From: Salinispora mooreana
GTDB lineage: Bacteria > Actinomycetota > Actinomycetes > Mycobacteriales > Micromonosporaceae
NCBI RefSeq assembly: GCF_000379065.1
Contig: NZ_KB900614.1
Coordinates: 2,037,149-2,101,148 of the forward strand
Direction: 5' to 3'
Length of the DNA: 64,000 nt
Both the position numbers and the translations under genes were made by a program. This document shows, piece after piece, positions 7,221 to 15,959 of the stretch; position 1 is the first letter of the stretch; each line of letters opens with the position of its first letter. The notes below the pieces were generated by a model. That model was not told the origin of the DNA, ran no database searches, and saw only the letters and a list, made by a program, of their open reading frames with translations.

Positions 7221-8746
7221 CGCCGGGTCTCCGCCCGCTCCGGTGCCGCTGGCAGTGAGCCGGGCATCTCCGGCGGGACCGTGGCGACGCTCTCCGCGCC
7301 GAGCCCGATCCGGGCGTAGATGCCCGGACGGCGTGACCGCAGCACCAGCCCCCAGACCACGCCCAGCAGCGCGGCTACCAGGTACGCGATCGGGATTCCC
7401 CAGCGCAGGGTGTGGTCGGCCGGGACGCCGAGCAGGTCGGCGAAGTTGAGCACCGCCAGGGTGAAGACACCCAGCAACGCCACCGCGGCGACCCCGGGTG
7501 CCACTGCTCGCCGCCACAGCGACTCCTCCCGGCCGTTGTGGGCGAAGTAGGCGATCACCGCGACCGACGTGGTGGCGATCAGCAGCAGCACCCCGAACGA
7601 GCCGCTGGTGCCGCACCAGAAGAAGAGCTGGACGATCGGGTCCCATCCGTTGACCGCGTACAGCAGGATCACGGCCAGGCCGAGAGTGCTCTGGGCAAGG
7701 GAGGCCGCGCGGGGGGCGCCGCTGCTCGGCGAGGTCCGCCCGAAGGCCGCCGGCAGCACCCGCTCCCGACCGAGGGCGAACGCGTACCGGGCCGTGGTGT
7801 TGTGGAAGGAGATCATCGCAGCCACCACCGATGTCAGGAACAGCACCTGGCCGACGGTCACTACGGTGTCGCCGAGGTGCTCGGCGGCCAGGTTGAAGAT
7901 CAGCCCGACACTCTGCTCGCCGGCCTGCGCGGAGATCTGGTCCGGGCCGACCGCGACGGTCATGCTCCACGACGACAGCGCGTAGAGGCCCGCGATGATC
8001 GCGATAGACAGGTAGGTAGCCACCTTCACCGTCCGACGGGGGTCCTTGCTCTCCTCGCTGAACACCACCGCTGCCTCGAACCCGACGAAACCGAGGATCG
8101 CCAGCACCAGCACCGCGCCGAGGCCGGGGACGAAGAGGTTCTCCGGTGCGAAGGCGGCGAAGCTGACCTCGCCACCGGCGGGGTTGCCCAACTGGGCGAG
8201 ATCGAACACCAGGACCACTGCAATCTCGGCGAGCAGCAGCACCGCAAGGACCTTGCCGTTGATGTCGATCCGAAGCAGCCCCAGCACGGCGACGACCGCC
8301 CAGGCACTGAGGGCCACCACCCACCACTGCACGCCGACGCCGAAGAGCCGGTCCAGGACCGGTTCGGCGGCGGCGCCGATGGTGCCGTACAACCCGACCT
8401 GCAGGGCGTTGTACGCGAGCAGCGCCACCCAGGCGGCGCCGACACCGGCCGGCCGACCCAACCCGCGGGAGATGTACGAGTAGAGGGCGCCGGCGTTGGC
8501 CAGCCGGCGGGCCATCGTTACGTAGCCAACGGAGAAGAGGGCCAGCAGTGCGGCGACAATGAGGAAGGCCAGCGGGATGCCGAGCACGCCGATGACGCCG
8601 TAGCCGGTGGTCACCACACCCGCCACCACGGTCAGCGGCGCGGCTGCGGACAGGACGAAGAAGACCACCGATGGAACGCCGAGCCGGCCACGGGCCAGCG
8701 CCTCAGAGACGTTGCTCGGCTTTTCTGTGGTTGCTGTCGAGGGCAT
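7217..8746 (-). CDS. APC-superfamily amino acid permease
   Basis: The 509-residue protein has about 12 hydrophobic segments. It opens with GRLGVPSVVFFVLSAAAPLT, the usual helix 1 of the amino acid-polyamine-organocation superfamily, where the unwound glycine region binds the substrate backbone. Next come GALYSYISRGLGRPAGVGAA (helix 3 region) and the conserved FVGFEAAVVFSEESKDPRR segment before helix 6-7. The C-terminal 30 residues are charged and cytosolic. It most likely imports an amino acid or amine across the cytoplasmic membrane. The substrate cannot be read from sequence. The stop overlaps the GNAT start. Confidence 0.9.
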   Translation of the reverse strand: MPSTATTEKPSNVSEALARGRLGVPSVVFFVLSAAAPLTVVAGVVTTGYGVIGVLGIPLAFLIVAALLALFSVGYVTMARRLANAGALYSYISRGLGRPAGVGAAWVALLAYNALQVGLYGTIGAAAEPVLDRLFGVGVQWWVVALSAWAVVAVLGLLRIDINGKVLAVLLLAEIAVVLVFDLAQLGNPAGGEVSFAAFAPENLFVPGLGAVLVLAILGFVGFEAAVVFSEESKDPRRTVKVATYLSIAIIAGLYALSSWSMTVAVGPDQISAQAGEQSVGLIFNLAAEHLGDTVVTVGQVLFLTSVVAAMISFHNTTARYAFALGRERVLPAAFGRTSPSSGAPRAASLAQSTLGLAVILLYAVNGWDPIVQLFFWCGTSGSFGVLLLIATTSVAVIAYFAHNGREESLWRRAVAPGVAAVALLGVFTLAVLNFADLLGVPADHTLRWGIPIAYLVAALLGVVWGLVLRSRRPGIYARIGLGAESVATVPPEMPGSLPAAPERAETRR

Positions 8747-8788
8747 TGAGCACTCCGGTTGAAGGACACGAGGGATGTTGTGTCGCGA

Positions 8789-9472
8789 TCACGAGGAACC
8801 GCGCAGCACCGCCGCCCCGACCGCGGCCTCAGTCTGCGTCGCCAGTTCCTTCAGCGGCGGGGGCAGCGAGGCGACGAGGTCGGTGAACCGGTGCTCGGCT
8901 CGGGGCCCGATGCTCCACAGCACCTCCCGGCTCAGGCCGGCCGCGCCGACCAGCCCGAGTAGCGCCGCGTCAGCGAGGGTCGGTGGGGGGTCCGACCGCT
9001 CCAGCAGTACCCGCAGGCGAGTCGCCGGCCAGGCTGCCGCGTTCGGGTCCACCGGGACATAGCTGACCTTGCTGCGCAGCAGCCGCCGGCTCTCCTGACG
9101 ACGCAGCACGCCCGCCCGGGACAGCCGCTCCCCCACCGAGGTGGCGGCGCTCTGACCGAGGAAGCTGAGCCAGATACGCACCGACCGGTGTTGTGCCTCG
9201 CCAACCAGCTGGTCGAGCACAGTATGGGCGAGTGCATCGGCAGGCGGCCGGGTATTGACCACCGAAACGTCGCCACCGACTACAGTGATGTGTCCGTCTA
9301 GGATGAGCTCGCTGAGGAGGCAGCCAGCGAGCCCGAGACCCGTGGCAGACGAGTGCAGCTTCGCCTTGCCCCGGGTGTCGCCGTGGGCGATCAGGAAGAA
9401 TTCGTCGGCGACCAGCAACCCGGCCCTCCCACCTATCTCGTCCACAGTGATCGCAACTGGGCAAGGATGCAT
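8789..9472 (-). CDS. GPP34 (GOLPH3-type) family protein
   Basis: The 227-residue frame starts at an ATG at 9472; a shorter start before LLVADEFFLIAHGD is possible, as most relatives begin close to that point. The sequence LLVADEFFLIAHGDTRGK then ATGLGLAGCLLSELILDGHI is the hallmark of GPP34 proteins, a mostly helical fold that in eukaryotes binds phosphatidylinositol 4-phosphate. Bacterial members are common in actinomycetes, often many copies per genome, and have no settled function. The gene is divergent from an XRE regulator and shares an intergenic region with a candidate operator. Confidence 0.8.
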   Translation of the reverse strand: MHPCPVAITVDEIGGRAGLLVADEFFLIAHGDTRGKAKLHSSATGLGLAGCLLSELILDGHITVVGGDVSVVNTRPPADALAHTVLDQLVGEAQHRSVRIWLSFLGQSAATSVGERLSRAGVLRRQESRRLLRSKVSYVPVDPNAAAWPATRLRVLLERSDPPPTLADAALLGLVGAAGLSREVLWSIGPRAEHRFTDLVASLPPPLKELATQTEAAVGAAVLRGSS

Positions 9473-9486
9473 TGCACTGCGGTGAA

Positions 9487-9514
9487 CTGCAACTCCCAAC
9501 CAAGAGGGTTGCAG
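9487..9514. promoter_or_regulatory. Inverted repeat between GPP34 and XRE genes (candidate operator)
   Basis: The arms ctgcaa (9487-9492) and ttgcag (9509-9514) are exact. The inner bases ctccc/aggg extend the symmetry with one unpaired base. It sits 47 bases before the XRE start in the divergent promoter region. Autoregulation by the DUF5753 regulator is inferred from position only. Confidence 0.4.
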
Positions 9515-9560
9515 TCCGTATCCGGGCGACCTGGGGATCTTGTCGTGACAGACTCGGAGG

Positions 9561-10403
9561 GTGACCGCAAGCCCGACCGTACGCCGCCGCCGTATCGCCC
9601 GTGAACTCCGCCAGCTCCGCGAGCGCGCCACCATGACCCTCGATGTCGCCGCGCGCCAGCTGGACATGTCCAAGAGCAACCTGTCCCGGATCGAGAATGC
9701 CCAGATTGGAATCAAGCCGCGTGACGTCCGCGCCGCCCTCGCCCTCTATCAGGTGACCGGCGCCGACGCCGAGGCACTGATCGAGATCGCCCGCAGCGCC
9801 CAGCAGCGCGGCTGGTGGCAGAGCTACAGCGACGTCCTGCCGGAGTGGTTCGAGTTCTACGTCGGCTTGGAGGCAGAGGCCGCCGCGCTGCACACCTACG
9901 AGGGCGAGGCCGTACCCGGTCTCCTCCAGACGGAGGCGTACGCGCGAGAGGTCTTCCGGCGCACCGCCGGTGAGGACGGTCTGGAGCGAAAGGTCGCCGC
10001 GCGCCTACGCCGCCAGGAGGTGTTGCACCGCGACAACCCGGTGCAGCTATCGGTCGTTCTCAACGAGGCGGTGCTCTGCCGGCCAGTCGGCGGGAACGCG
10101 GTGATGGCCGACCAGCTGGCACACATCGCGACGACCGCACAGTTACCGAACGTCACGGTGCAGGTACTACCCTTCTCGGCCGGCGGGCACCCCGCCATGA
10201 GCGCGCCCTACGTCATCCTGGCCTTCGCCGACTCGGCCGACGCAGCCGTGGTCTACCTGGAAAATCTCACGACAGGCCTGGCGCTGGAGGGGGCGGAACA
10301 CGTTGCTGGGTATAGCCTTGTACACGAGGAGCTGCGCCGTCTGGCGCTCGATCCAGCAGCGTCCCAGGCACATCTTTTGGCAGCTTCTCGTAACTTTCCG
10401 TAA
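9561..10403 (+). CDS. XRE-family regulator with DUF5753
   Basis: The GTG at 9561 directly follows GGAGG, so a leaderless or very short-leader start is possible. Residues 8-65 form a helix-turn-helix of the XRE type (RIARELRQLRERATMTLDVA then LDMSKSNLSRIENAQ). The rest is DUF5753: WFEFYVGLEAEAAALHTYEG, VPGLLQTEAYAREVFR, a PVQLSVVLNEAVLCRPVGG strand region and the terminal FADSADAAVVYLENLTTG. Such regulators usually pair with a DUF397 protein downstream, as here (38-base gap). In Streptomyces, related pairs (bldB/whiJ-type) affect development. The role of this pair is not known. Confidence 0.9.
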   Translation: MTASPTVRRRRIARELRQLRERATMTLDVAARQLDMSKSNLSRIENAQIGIKPRDVRAALALYQVTGADAEALIEIARSAQQRGWWQSYSDVLPEWFEFYVGLEAEAAALHTYEGEAVPGLLQTEAYAREVFRRTAGEDGLERKVAARLRRQEVLHRDNPVQLSVVLNEAVLCRPVGGNAVMADQLAHIATTAQLPNVTVQVLPFSAGGHPAMSAPYVILAFADSADAAVVYLENLTTGLALEGAEHVAGYSLVHEELRRLALDPAASQAHLLAASRNFP

Positions 10404-10441
10404 CGTCGGCGAGGCACGCCGACATTGACGAGAGGTACGCG

Positions 10442-10636
10442 ATGACGGCGCTCTACCGGACTGAGTGGCGCACCAGCAGCCGCAGCGTGGGCAACGGCAA
10501 CTGCATCGAGGTGTCCACATCGACTGACCAGGTCGCGGTCCGGGACAGCAAGGACCGTCGCGGCCCGGTACTCGCCTTCCCCACACCGGCCTGGCGCGCC
10601 TTCGTCTCCGGCATCGACGGGGTACGCGGCGACTGA
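10442..10636 (+). CDS. DUF397 domain protein
   Basis: The 64-residue product contains the full DUF397 signature: WRTSSRSVGNGNCIEV, then VAVRDSKDRRGPVLAF and the terminal W..FV..I. It follows the DUF5753 regulator on the same strand, with a good ribosome site (gagaggtacgcg). Pairs of this kind behave like regulator and antagonist in Streptomyces whiJ systems, where the small protein is thought to counter the repressor; here that is inferred from family and order. Confidence 0.9.
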   Translation: MTALYRTEWRTSSRSVGNGNCIEVSTSTDQVAVRDSKDRRGPVLAFPTPAWRAFVSGIDGVRGD

Positions 10637-10662
10637 CCCACTGCCGGTGGGACACTCCTGCC

Positions 10663-13230
10663 GTGCACTCCGACGCCCCCTTTGACCTGCCGGTCCGGCC
10701 GGTGGTGCCCGCGGTGCTGGCGGCGCTACACGCCACCGGCACCGCGGTGCTCGTAGCGCCGCCGGGCAGCGGCAAGACCACCCTGCTCCCGCTCGCTGTG
10801 GCTGAGGAGGTGACCAGCCGGGTCCTGGTAGCGCAGCCCCGCCGGATGGCCGCCCGCGCCGCCGCCCGCCGGATGGCCGCGCTGCTCGGCGAGCGGGTGG
10901 GCGAACGGGTCGGGTACGCGGTGCGGGGCGACCGCCGCGTCGGACCACGCACCCGGGTCGAGGTGGTGACGACCGGACTGCTGGTCCGCCGGCTGCACCG
11001 GGACCCGGAGCTGGCCGGCAGCAGCGCCGTCCTGCTCGACGAAATCCACGAACGGCAGCTCGACGCCGACCTGGCGCTCGCATTCACGGTGGAGGCGCGG
11101 GCCGCGCTCCGCCCGGAGCTGTGGCTACTCGGCATGTCGGCCACCCCCGACTCGGATCGGGTCGCCGCCTTGCTCGGTGGTGACGCGCCCGCGCCGGTGG
11201 TACGGGCATCGGCGGCGGCGCACCCAGTGACCCGGATCTGGGCACCGCCGCCCCGCCCGGTCCTTCCCGCCGGCAGCGGCCGAGTGGACCCGGTGCTACT
11301 CGACCATGTCGCGGCCACCATCCGTCGGGCCCTACGCGAGCACGACGGCGATGTATTGGTCTTCCTTCCCGGCACCGGAGAGATCTCCGCCATCAGCGCC
11401 CGACTGGCCGGCCTATCCGCCGAGATCGCGGTCCTGCCGTTGCACGGCCGGCAGCGCCCAGCGGAGCAGGACGCCGTGTTGCGGGCCCAACCGTTGCGGC
11501 CCGGCATCTCCGACACCCCACCCCGCGCCGGCTCCGACCGTCACCGCCGGCGGGTGGTGCTGGCGACATCGGTCGCGGAGAGCAGCCTGACGGTGCCGGG
11601 GGTGCGGGTCGTCGTTGACTCGGGGCTGGCCCGCGTCGCCCGCACGGACCTCGCCCGCGGACTGGGCGGGTTGGTCACCGTCCCGGTGTCCCGGGCCGCC
11701 GCCACCCAGCGGGCCGGACGGGCCGGTCGAGAGGGCCCCGGGCAGGTGTACCGCTGCTGGTCGGCAGCGCACCACGAGCGACTCGCCGCACAGCCGGAGC
11801 CAGAGATCGCCACCGCCGACCTCACCCGGTTCGCGCTGGACATCGCGGCCTGGGGCACGCCGGACGGACGCGGCCTCGCGCTGCCGGATCCACCGCCGCC
11901 GGCCGCGCTCGCCGTGGCCCAGGAGTCCCTCGTCGCGCTCGGCGCGCTCGACGCCGATGGGCGGATCACCAGCCGCGGCCGGGCGATCGCCGCGGTCGGC
12001 ACGCACCCCAGGCTGGGCCGCGCCCTGATCGACGGCGCCGCCCACCTCGGCCCGGACCGCGCGGCCGAGGTCGTCGCGATCCTCGCCGAGGAGGGGGTCG
12101 CCGGCCCCGGGGACGACCTCACCGCCGCGCTGCGACGGCTTCGCTCCGGAACGGACGCCACCGCCACCAACCGCTGGCGAGCCGAGGCACGCCGGCTGCG
12201 TACCGCGCTGCCCCCGGGCCCCGGGCCGACGACGCCGGAGCCCCGCCTCTCCGACGACCTGGCCGCGGGGCTGGTCATCGGCCTGGCGTACCCGGAACGA
12301 CTAGCCCGAATCCGACGGCCGGGCGAACCCACGTACCTGATGAGCGGTGGGACCGCCGCGACGCTCGGGCCCGGGTCGGCGTTGACCGATTCGGTGTGGC
12401 TGGCGGTCGCGATCGCCGACCGCACACCGGGCGCGCCGGCTGCCCGAATCCGACTGGCGGCTCCGATAGATGAGTCGACCGCCCGAGCCGCCGGCGGTTC
12501 GCTGCTGACCACGGCGCGCGAGGTGGCCTGGTCCGGGACGGATGTGGTGGCTCGGGAGGTGGTCCGACTCGGCTCCCTCGACCTCGTTGAACGCCCGCTC
12601 GTCGCGCCACACCGGGACGAGCTGCGCAACGCGCTCGTGGATGGCCTGCGCCGTACCGGGCTGGGACTGCTGACCTGGTCCCCGGCGGCTCGGGCGTTCC
12701 GCGAGCGGTTGGCGTTCTGCCACACCGCCCTCGGCGACGAGTGGCCCGAGGTGAGCGACGAGGCGCTGCTGGCCGCGGCGCCGCACTGGCTCGCGCCGGA
12801 GCTGGCCGGGGCACGTCGGCGGGCCGACCTGGCCCAGATTGATGTGCTCTCCGCACTGCGCCGCCTGCTGCCCTGGCCAGCCGCGGCCCAGCTGGACGAA
12901 CTCGCCCCGGAGCGGCTCACGGTGCCCAGCGGCTCCCGAATCCGGGTTGACTACACGGATCCGACCACACCGGTGTTGGCGGTCCGGCTCCAGGAGGCAT
13001 TCGGCTGGCTGGAGGTGCCCCGAATCGCTGCTGGTCGGGTGCCCGTCCTGCTGCGGCTCCTCTCCCCCGCCGGACGTCCCGCCGCGGTCACCGGGGACCT
13101 GGCGTCTTTCTGGCGGTCCGGCTACCCACAGGTTCGGGCGGAGCTGCGCGGACGCTATCCACGGCACTCCTGGCCGGTGGATCCGACCACCGCCGAACCG
13201 ACTCGGCGGGCCAATCCGCGCCGTCGCTGA
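10663..13230 (+). CDS. hrpB: ATP-dependent DExH-box helicase HrpB
   Basis: The 855-residue protein opens with VPAVLAALHATGTAVLVAPP and Walker A APPGSGKT at residues 32-39, motif Ia QPRRMAARAAARRMA, DEIH at 126-129 and motif III MSATPD. In RecA domain 2 the LPGTGEI, ATSVAESSLTVPGVRVVVDS and QRAGRAGREGPGQVYR segments follow, then the HA2 and HrpB C-terminal domains (AFGWLEVPRIAAGRVPVLL). Order and length fit HrpB, an RNA helicase of the DEAH/RHA group that is usually dispensable. The start is a GTG at 10663. It is preceded by the DUF397 gene with a 26-base gap, possibly by read-through only. Confidence 0.95.
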   Translation: MHSDAPFDLPVRPVVPAVLAALHATGTAVLVAPPGSGKTTLLPLAVAEEVTSRVLVAQPRRMAARAAARRMAALLGERVGERVGYAVRGDRRVGPRTRVEVVTTGLLVRRLHRDPELAGSSAVLLDEIHERQLDADLALAFTVEARAALRPELWLLGMSATPDSDRVAALLGGDAPAPVVRASAAAHPVTRIWAPPPRPVLPAGSGRVDPVLLDHVAATIRRALREHDGDVLVFLPGTGEISAISARLAGLSAEIAVLPLHGRQRPAEQDAVLRAQPLRPGISDTPPRAGSDRHRRRVVLATSVAESSLTVPGVRVVVDSGLARVARTDLARGLGGLVTVPVSRAAATQRAGRAGREGPGQVYRCWSAAHHERLAAQPEPEIATADLTRFALDIAAWGTPDGRGLALPDPPPPAALAVAQESLVALGALDADGRITSRGRAIAAVGTHPRLGRALIDGAAHLGPDRAAEVVAILAEEGVAGPGDDLTAALRRLRSGTDATATNRWRAEARRLRTALPPGPGPTTPEPRLSDDLAAGLVIGLAYPERLARIRRPGEPTYLMSGGTAATLGPGSALTDSVWLAVAIADRTPGAPAARIRLAAPIDESTARAAGGSLLTTAREVAWSGTDVVAREVVRLGSLDLVERPLVAPHRDELRNALVDGLRRTGLGLLTWSPAARAFRERLAFCHTALGDEWPEVSDEALLAAAPHWLAPELAGARRRADLAQIDVLSALRRLLPWPAAAQLDELAPERLTVPSGSRIRVDYTDPTTPVLAVRLQEAFGWLEVPRIAAGRVPVLLRLLSPAGRPAAVTGDLASFWRSGYPQVRAELRGRYPRHSWPVDPTTAEPTRRANPRRR

Positions 13231-13233
13231 GGC

Positions 13234-13959
13234 TCACTCCGTCACCAGGTCGGCGACGACCGCGGTGACGTTGTCCGGGCCGCCGGCGTGCAGCGCCAGC
13301 TCGATCAACTTTCGAGCGCACTCGGTCCGGTCGGGGTATTCGGCGAGCACCTCGGTAAGCCTCTCCGGGCGGACCACGTTTGACAGCCCATCGCTGCACA
13401 GCAACCAACGATCGCCGGCCCAGGGGATCATCGTCGCGTAGGCCGGGGAGACCTCCTCGCCCTGCAACGCCTGGGTCACGACCGCCCGCCGAGGGTGGCT
13501 ACTCGCCTCGTCCGGGGTGATAACCCCCTGGTCGACGAGGAGTTGCACGAACGTGTCGTCCCGGGTGATCTGTTTGAGCACGCCCTCGCGGAACAGGTAC
13601 GCCCGGGAGTCACCGACGTGAGCCAGCGCGAGGCAGCTGCCCGTTCGGGCAAGGAGCAGGGCGGTCAGCGTGGTACCCATGCCCTGGCGCTCCGGCTCCT
13701 CACTGACGGCCTGCCGAATGTGTGCCGTCCCCGCCGCAATGGCCCGCTGCAAGGCAGCTACCAGCTCATCTTCCGGGGTCGCCAGGTCGATTGGCGCAAT
13801 CGACCTGATCGCCATCGAGCTGGCAAGATCACCGGCAGCCATCCCACCCATGCCGTCGGCGACGGCAACGAGCCAGTTACCTGAGTACAGGGCGTCCTGG
13901 TTCCCACTCCGGATCAGCCCACGGTCGCTCATGCCGAACGAACGTAGCTTCAAGGTCAT
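13234..13959 (-). CDS. PP2C-family serine/threonine protein phosphatase
   Basis: The 241-residue protein starts MTLKLRSFGMSDRGLIRSGN. The metal-binding motifs of PP2C are all visible: GLIRSGNQDALY (first Asp), VADGMGG (second Asp), GMGTTLTALLLA, LAHVGDSRAYLFREG, SHPRRAVVTQALQG, LLCSDGLSNVV and the terminal GGPDNVTAVVADL. There is no membrane anchor or FHA domain, so it is the cytosolic single-domain form. It would remove phosphate from Ser/Thr on proteins modified by Hanks-type kinases; no kinase is near. It ends 3 bases from the hrpB stop, convergent. Confidence 0.95.
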   Translation of the reverse strand: MTLKLRSFGMSDRGLIRSGNQDALYSGNWLVAVADGMGGMAAGDLASSMAIRSIAPIDLATPEDELVAALQRAIAAGTAHIRQAVSEEPERQGMGTTLTALLLARTGSCLALAHVGDSRAYLFREGVLKQITRDDTFVQLLVDQGVITPDEASSHPRRAVVTQALQGEEVSPAYATMIPWAGDRWLLCSDGLSNVVRPERLTEVLAEYPDRTECARKLIELALHAGGPDNVTAVVADLVTE

Positions 13960-14087
13960 GGAAGGCAGCCTGCCAGGCGGAGGGGCCGTTGTCTCAAGGA
14001 GGCACCCGACCCGGCGTGGCGCGGCGAATCTCACCGTGCCGAGCCGCACGATCATCCAGGCTGGCTCCGCGACACCACTCATCCGGC

Positions 14088-15500
14088 TCACTCGGCGTGC
14101 GCTGCCACCGGATCGGTGCGGCCGTCGCCGCCGACCCACACGGTCTTGGTGTTACAAAACTCGCGCATCCCCACCGCGGCCAGCTCGCGGCCATACCCGG
14201 AGTTCTTCACTCCACCGAACGGCAACTCCGGAAAGGACGTGGTCATACCGTTGACGAAGACGTTGCCCGCCTCCAGGTCGAGGACGAACCGCTCCTGCTC
14301 CGCCGGGTCCCGGGTCCAGGCGTTCGCACCGAGCCCGAACGCGGTGCCGTTGGCCACCTCGATCGCCTCGTCGTACGACGACACTCGATACAGCCCGGCG
14401 ACTGGCCCGAAAACCTCCTCGGCCCACATCCGCATCCGCGGGGTGAGATCGGCGACGACCGTAGGCGGGTAGTACCAGCCCTCCCCCGCCGGCAGCTCGC
14501 CCCCGCAGCGGAGGGTCGCACCCTGGTCAACAGCGTCGAGGACCTGGGCGGCGACCTCGGCACGGCTCCCTTCGCTGACGAGTGGACCCACGTCGGTACC
14601 CTCCGCCATCGGGTCACCCACGCGCAGTGTGGACATCCGCGCGGCGAACCGCTCCGCGAAGGCATCGAACACGTCGGTGTGCACGATGAAGCGCTTCGCG
14701 GCGATGCAGGACTGGCCGTTGTTTCGGCACCGGGCAGCGGCCGCCACCTCGGCGGCCCGATCCAGGTCGGCGGAGGGCATCACCACGAACGGGTCGCTGC
14801 CGCCGAGTTCCAACACAGTCTTCTTCAACTCACGACCGGCGATCTGGGCGATGGCGCGTCCAGTACGCTCGCTGCCGGTCACCGTTGCGGCGCGAACCCG
14901 TGGATCACGGAGAATGGCCTCCACCGCATCGGAGCCGACCAGCAGGGTGCTGAACGCCCCCGGCGGAAAGCCGGCCCGGCGGAAGAGGTCCGCCAGGTAG
15001 AGAGCGGTCTGGGGGACGTTCGAGGCGTGCTTGAGGAGGCCGGTGTTGCCGGCCATCAGCGCCGGCGCGGCGAAACGGAGCACCTGCCAGAGCGGAAAGT
15101 TCCAGGGCATCACCGCAAGCACCGGCCCGAGCGGCTGGTACCGGACGAAGGCCCGAGCGGCACCGACGCCGGCCGCGTCGGCGGGCTCGTCGGCGAGGAA
15201 CACCGGTGCCTTCGTCACATAGAAGCGGCAGGCGTTGACGCAGACGGTCACCTCGTCCCGGGCAGCGGCGTAGGTCTTGCCCATCTCCGTTGTCACCAGT
15301 CGGGCCACGTCGTCGCGCTCGGCCTCCAGGAGGGCGGCGGCCATGTTGAGCCAGTCACCGCGCTCCTCGACCGTCGTGTCCCGCAGTTGCCGGCACGCGT
15401 GGGAACTCCGGCTGATCGCCGCCTCCACCTGCTCGGACGAGATCGGCGCAAACGTCCTCAGCGTCTGGCCGGTGGCCGGGTTGGTGGTGGCGATGGGCAT
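14088..15500 (-). CDS. gabD: Succinate-semialdehyde dehydrogenase (NAD(P)+), aldehyde dehydrogenase family
   Basis: The 470-residue protein has the catalytic Cys265 (NNGQSCIAAKRF), general base Glu231 (LELGGSDPFVV), the nucleotide-binding FTGS-like TVTGSERTGRAI and the MPWNFPLWQVLR oxyanion segment. The start MPIATTNPATGQTLRTF and the closely related length match the shorter SSADH group (GabD2/Sad-like) that oxidises succinate semialdehyde to succinate in GABA breakdown or the 2-oxoglutarate bypass. The exact aldehyde is inferred from overall similarity. A small membrane-protein gene ends 12 bases before its start on the same strand. Confidence 0.9.
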   Translation of the reverse strand: MPIATTNPATGQTLRTFAPISSEQVEAAISRSSHACRQLRDTTVEERGDWLNMAAALLEAERDDVARLVTTEMGKTYAAARDEVTVCVNACRFYVTKAPVFLADEPADAAGVGAARAFVRYQPLGPVLAVMPWNFPLWQVLRFAAPALMAGNTGLLKHASNVPQTALYLADLFRRAGFPPGAFSTLLVGSDAVEAILRDPRVRAATVTGSERTGRAIAQIAGRELKKTVLELGGSDPFVVMPSADLDRAAEVAAAARCRNNGQSCIAAKRFIVHTDVFDAFAERFAARMSTLRVGDPMAEGTDVGPLVSEGSRAEVAAQVLDAVDQGATLRCGGELPAGEGWYYPPTVVADLTPRMRMWAEEVFGPVAGLYRVSSYDEAIEVANGTAFGLGANAWTRDPAEQERFVLDLEAGNVFVNGMTTSFPELPFGGVKNSGYGRELAAVGMREFCNTKTVWVGGDGRTDPVAAHAE

Positions 15501-15512
15501 CGCGAACTCCTG

Positions 15513-15776
15513 TCACTCGAACAGCGAATGCCGGGTGCCCGGCTCCTCCCGACGGCGAGCGGCCCGTCGCCGCTGGATGATCACCAGGTCAACGACGGCG
15601 ACCACGGCGAAGAGGGCGCAGAGCACCCCCAGCCAGACCACCCCCGCCCAGAACGCCAGCGCGCCGAAAACCACCATCGTGACCGCACCGAAGCTGGCGA
15701 GCACGAGGCGAAGATTAAGCGCGCTGTAGGCGTGACCGACGGTGCCACGGGCACGCCGGGGCTGTGATCTCGTCAT
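15513..15776 (-). CDS. Small two-helix membrane protein (DUF6343-like)
   Basis: The 87-residue product begins MTRSQPRRARGTVGHAYSAL, a basic N-terminus. Two hydrophobic helices follow (RLVLASFGAVTMVVFGALAF and VVWLGVLCALFAVVAVVDLV), then a basic tail IIQRRRAARRREEPG. The pattern 'A.SAL.LRLVLA.FG' is that of DUF6343, small actinobacterial membrane proteins of unknown role. The GGAGG lies only two bases from the ATG, and an overlapping GTG one codon earlier is also possible. It precedes gabD by 12 bases and may be co-transcribed. Confidence 0.65.
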   Translation of the reverse strand: MTRSQPRRARGTVGHAYSALNLRLVLASFGAVTMVVFGALAFWAGVVWLGVLCALFAVVAVVDLVIIQRRRAARRREEPGTRHSLFE

Positions 15777-15816
15777 CACCTCCGGCTACCCGTCCAGGGC
15801 ACGCCTAACCAGGAAC

Positions 15817-15849
15817 ACATCCGGCCGGGAGCACCTCCCGGCCGGATGT
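15817..15849. repeat. 15-bp perfect hairpin in a divergent promoter region
   Basis: The arms acatccggccgggag (15817-15831) and its exact complement (15835-15849) enclose a 3-base loop. It lies 40 bases upstream of the minus-strand membrane-protein gene and 110 bases upstream of the plus-strand monooxygenase gene. It has terminator shape but an unusual position for one. Confidence 0.6.
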
Positions 15850-15959
15850 TCCGACTGTTCGGGCTGGGTGTGGTGAGTCGGCTCACCACCCGGGTTAGTC
15901 GCGTTACACCGACGCGCCACACGCCGGCCACTCCGGGCATCAGCGAGGAACATGGAGAC

